The translations under genes and the position numbers were made by a program. A stretch of 64,000 nucleotides of DNA from Acidiphilium sp. C61 (GTDB lineage Bacteria; Pseudomonadota; Alphaproteobacteria; Acetobacterales; Acetobacteraceae). The DNA lies in NCBI RefSeq assembly GCF_902712915.1, contig NZ_CACTIA010000005.1, positions 3,074,501 through 3,138,500 of the forward strand. Reading direction: 5' to 3'. Below the pieces are notes generated by a model. The model searched no databases. It was not told the origin of the DNA and worked only from the letters and a program-made list of their open reading frames with translations. Shown here in pieces: positions 63,231-64,000 of the stretch. Position 1 is the first letter of the stretch; every line of letters starts with the position of its first letter.

Positions 63231-63781
63231 TCATCAGACGCCGCACGCTATTAGCCGCCGCCGCATCCACCCCTCTTGCCGGAGTTTTCATGTCCGAATC
63301 CGCTTCCGCCGCCAGCCCGTCGAACACCATCCACCTGACGCTGCCCTTCGGCGTCGTCACGATCGAGCTGCGCCCCGACCTCGCGCCGAAAACCTGCGAG
63401 CAGATCCGCACGCTGACCGCCCGCGGCTTCTATGACGGCTGCGAGTTCTTCCGCGTGATCGCCGGCTTCATGGCGCAGACCGGCGACCCGTCCAACACCG
63501 GCACCGGCGGCAGCAACCTGCCCAACGTCCCCGCCGAGTTCACCGACAAGGCGAAGTTCCTGACCGGGTCTCTCGGCATGGCCCGCACCGCCGACCCCAA
63601 TAGCGGCAACAGCCAGTTCTTCATCTGCTTCGCCCCCGCCGCCTGGCTCGACGGGCAATACACGCTGTTCGGCCAGGTCACCGCGGGGATGGACTTCGTC
63701 GACCAGATCAAGAAGGGCCAGGGCCAGAGCGGCCGCGTCACCGACCCGACCAAGATCATCAAGATGGAACTCGCCGCGTAA
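63227..63781 (+). CDS. cyclophilin-type peptidyl-prolyl isomerase, exported
   Basis: A 184-residue PpiA/PpiB-type prolyl isomerase with an N-terminal export signal ([18 protein letters not shown], a twin-arginine-like start, and cleavage near ASA-AS). This makes it a periplasmic folding factor. Catalytic core motifs FFRVIAGFMAQTGDP, GSLGMARTADPNSGNSQFFICF and W in APAAWLDGQYTLFGQV are complete. The Tat assignment is tentative; a Sec signal is possible. It is coupled to coaD by ATGA and followed by a hairpin and tRNA-Lys. Confidence 0.92.
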   Translation: MIIRRRTLLAAAASTPLAGVFMSESASAASPSNTIHLTLPFGVVTIELRPDLAPKTCEQIRTLTARGFYDGCEFFRVIAGFMAQTGDPSNTGTGGSNLPNVPAEFTDKAKFLTGSLGMARTADPNSGNSQFFICFAPAAWLDGQYTLFGQVTAGMDFVDQIKKGQGQSGRVTDPTKIIKMELAA

Positions 63782-63813
63782 TACCGGCAATCCGTCTCAG
63801 CCTCTTGACGAAC

Positions 63814-63840
63814 CCCGCCGGAATTGGTCTTTCCGGCGGG
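63814..63840. terminator. terminator-type hairpin between cyclophilin gene and tRNA
   Basis: A perfect 10-bp stem CCCGCCGGAA (63814-63823) and TTCCGGCGGG (63831-63840) with a 7-nt loop, 32 bp after the cyclophilin stop and 11 bp before the tRNA. There is no T-tract. A TTGACG at 63805-63810 nearby may belong to a tRNA promoter, but no convincing -10 was found. Confidence 0.55.
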
Positions 63841-63851
63841 TCATCTGGTGA

Positions 63852-63927
63852 GAGCCCGTAGCTCAGTTGGTAGAGCACGAGACTTTTAATCTTGGGGTCC
63901 AGGGTTCGAATCCCTGCGGGCTCACCA
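63852..63927 (+). tRNA. tRNA-Lys (anticodon TTT)
   Basis: 76 nt including encoded CCA. The acceptor stem GAGCCCG pairs with CGGGCTC, followed by ACCA. The D-arm has AGCTCAGTTGGTAGAGC. The anticodon stem CGAGA/TCTTG encloses loop CTTTTAA with anticodon TTT at 63885-63887. The T-arm has GGTTCGAATCC. All stems pair correctly. Confidence 0.97.
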
Positions 63928-63955
63928 TGACCCACACGGCGCGGAGAGCCTCTCC

Positions 63956-64000
63956 TTGAGCTATATCGAGCAGGTCCTGCAGCCTGACGAAACCGTGCTG
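63956..64000 (+). CDS. probable PH-domain (bPH_2-type) membrane protein, first 15 codons
   Basis: A TTG start at 63956 opens a frame reading (M)SYIEQVLQPDETVL up to the window edge, with a weak GGAGAG upstream. The sequence matches the typical opening of bacterial PH-domain proteins, which begin MSYIExVLQPGExV. The protein is truncated by the window, so this rests on a very short match. Confidence 0.5.
   Translation, partial: MSYIEQVLQPDETVL

Overview
The window reads as a GC-rich alphaproteobacterial chromosome. The gene set points to the Acetobacteraceae, with an Acidiphilium-like acidophile as my best guess: Hint-domain surface-type proteins, a fused mreC-mreD-PBP2-RodA block, ATGA-coupled operons and TTGACR/TAnnnn promoters. 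This assignment is inference from content, since no 16S gene is present. Nearly all of the 64 kb is ordinary, densely packed core genome with short intergenic gaps. No prophage, CRISPR array or plasmid backbone was seen.

Layout. 1-2.4 kb: the start of a small hypothetical gene and a 619-residue Hint-domain protein flanked by AT-rich DNA. 2.4-6.7 kb: pheA-kdsB, divergent from a membrane-anchored tri-haem cytochrome c, an IMPase-family phosphatase and a GNAT acetyltransferase. 6.8-9.3 kb: a decarboxylating beta-hydroxyacid dehydrogenase with an APC permease. 9.3-14.1 kb: a minus-strand, translationally coupled run oxyR-(DUF374)-waaA-lpxK-lpxL, which places a peroxide sensor at the head of lipid A/Kdo genes. 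14.3-19.7 kb: two small membrane-associated proteins and the rod-shape operon mreC-mreD-mrdA-rodA. 19.7-23.8 kb: flavohaemoglobin behind an NsrR-type box, then a cyclase-family hydrolase and an acyl-CoA ligase. 23.9-28.4 kb: a 1499-residue Gly/Ala-rich protein with the same Hint-plus-tail C-terminus as the first one. 28.4-31.9 kb: rpsD, a tiny lipoprotein, an IS5-family element inserted in a hairpin repeat, panB and a beta-carbonic anhydrase. 32.2-40.1 kb: an M20 amidohydrolase, an unassigned 407-residue protein, recO, parC, a FUSC-family transporter and a YqhA-like protein. 40.1-48.2 kb: a GT61 glycosyltransferase, pepA, cysQ, a ROK sugar kinase, a TusA-like protein without its cysteine, a histone-deacetylase-like hydrolase, xseB-ispA and a family-2 glycosyltransferase. 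48.3-54.2 kb: a second acyl-CoA synthetase, a small secreted protein, guaB, an RsmB-type methyltransferase and a GNAT protein. 54.2-59.1 kb: tonB-exbB-exbD-xerC, a DUF815 ATPase, yajC and sodB. 59.2-64 kb: a phytoene-synthase-fold protein, gyrA, coaD, a cyclophilin, tRNA-Lys(TTT) and the first codons of a probable PH-domain gene.

The genes form three clear functional groups: envelope construction (lipid A/Kdo, rod-shape complex, TonB system, glycosyltransferases), oxidative and nitrosative stress (oxyR, hmp, sodB), and DNA topology/repair (gyrA, parC, recO, xseB, xerC). The most unusual items are a dispersed two-hairpin repeat module about 104 bp long, the pair of Hint-domain proteins, the apparent ATT start of kdsB, the oxyR-led lipid A operon, and the cysteine-less TusA homologue. 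Promoter, operator and hairpin calls were made by eye and are not computed scores.
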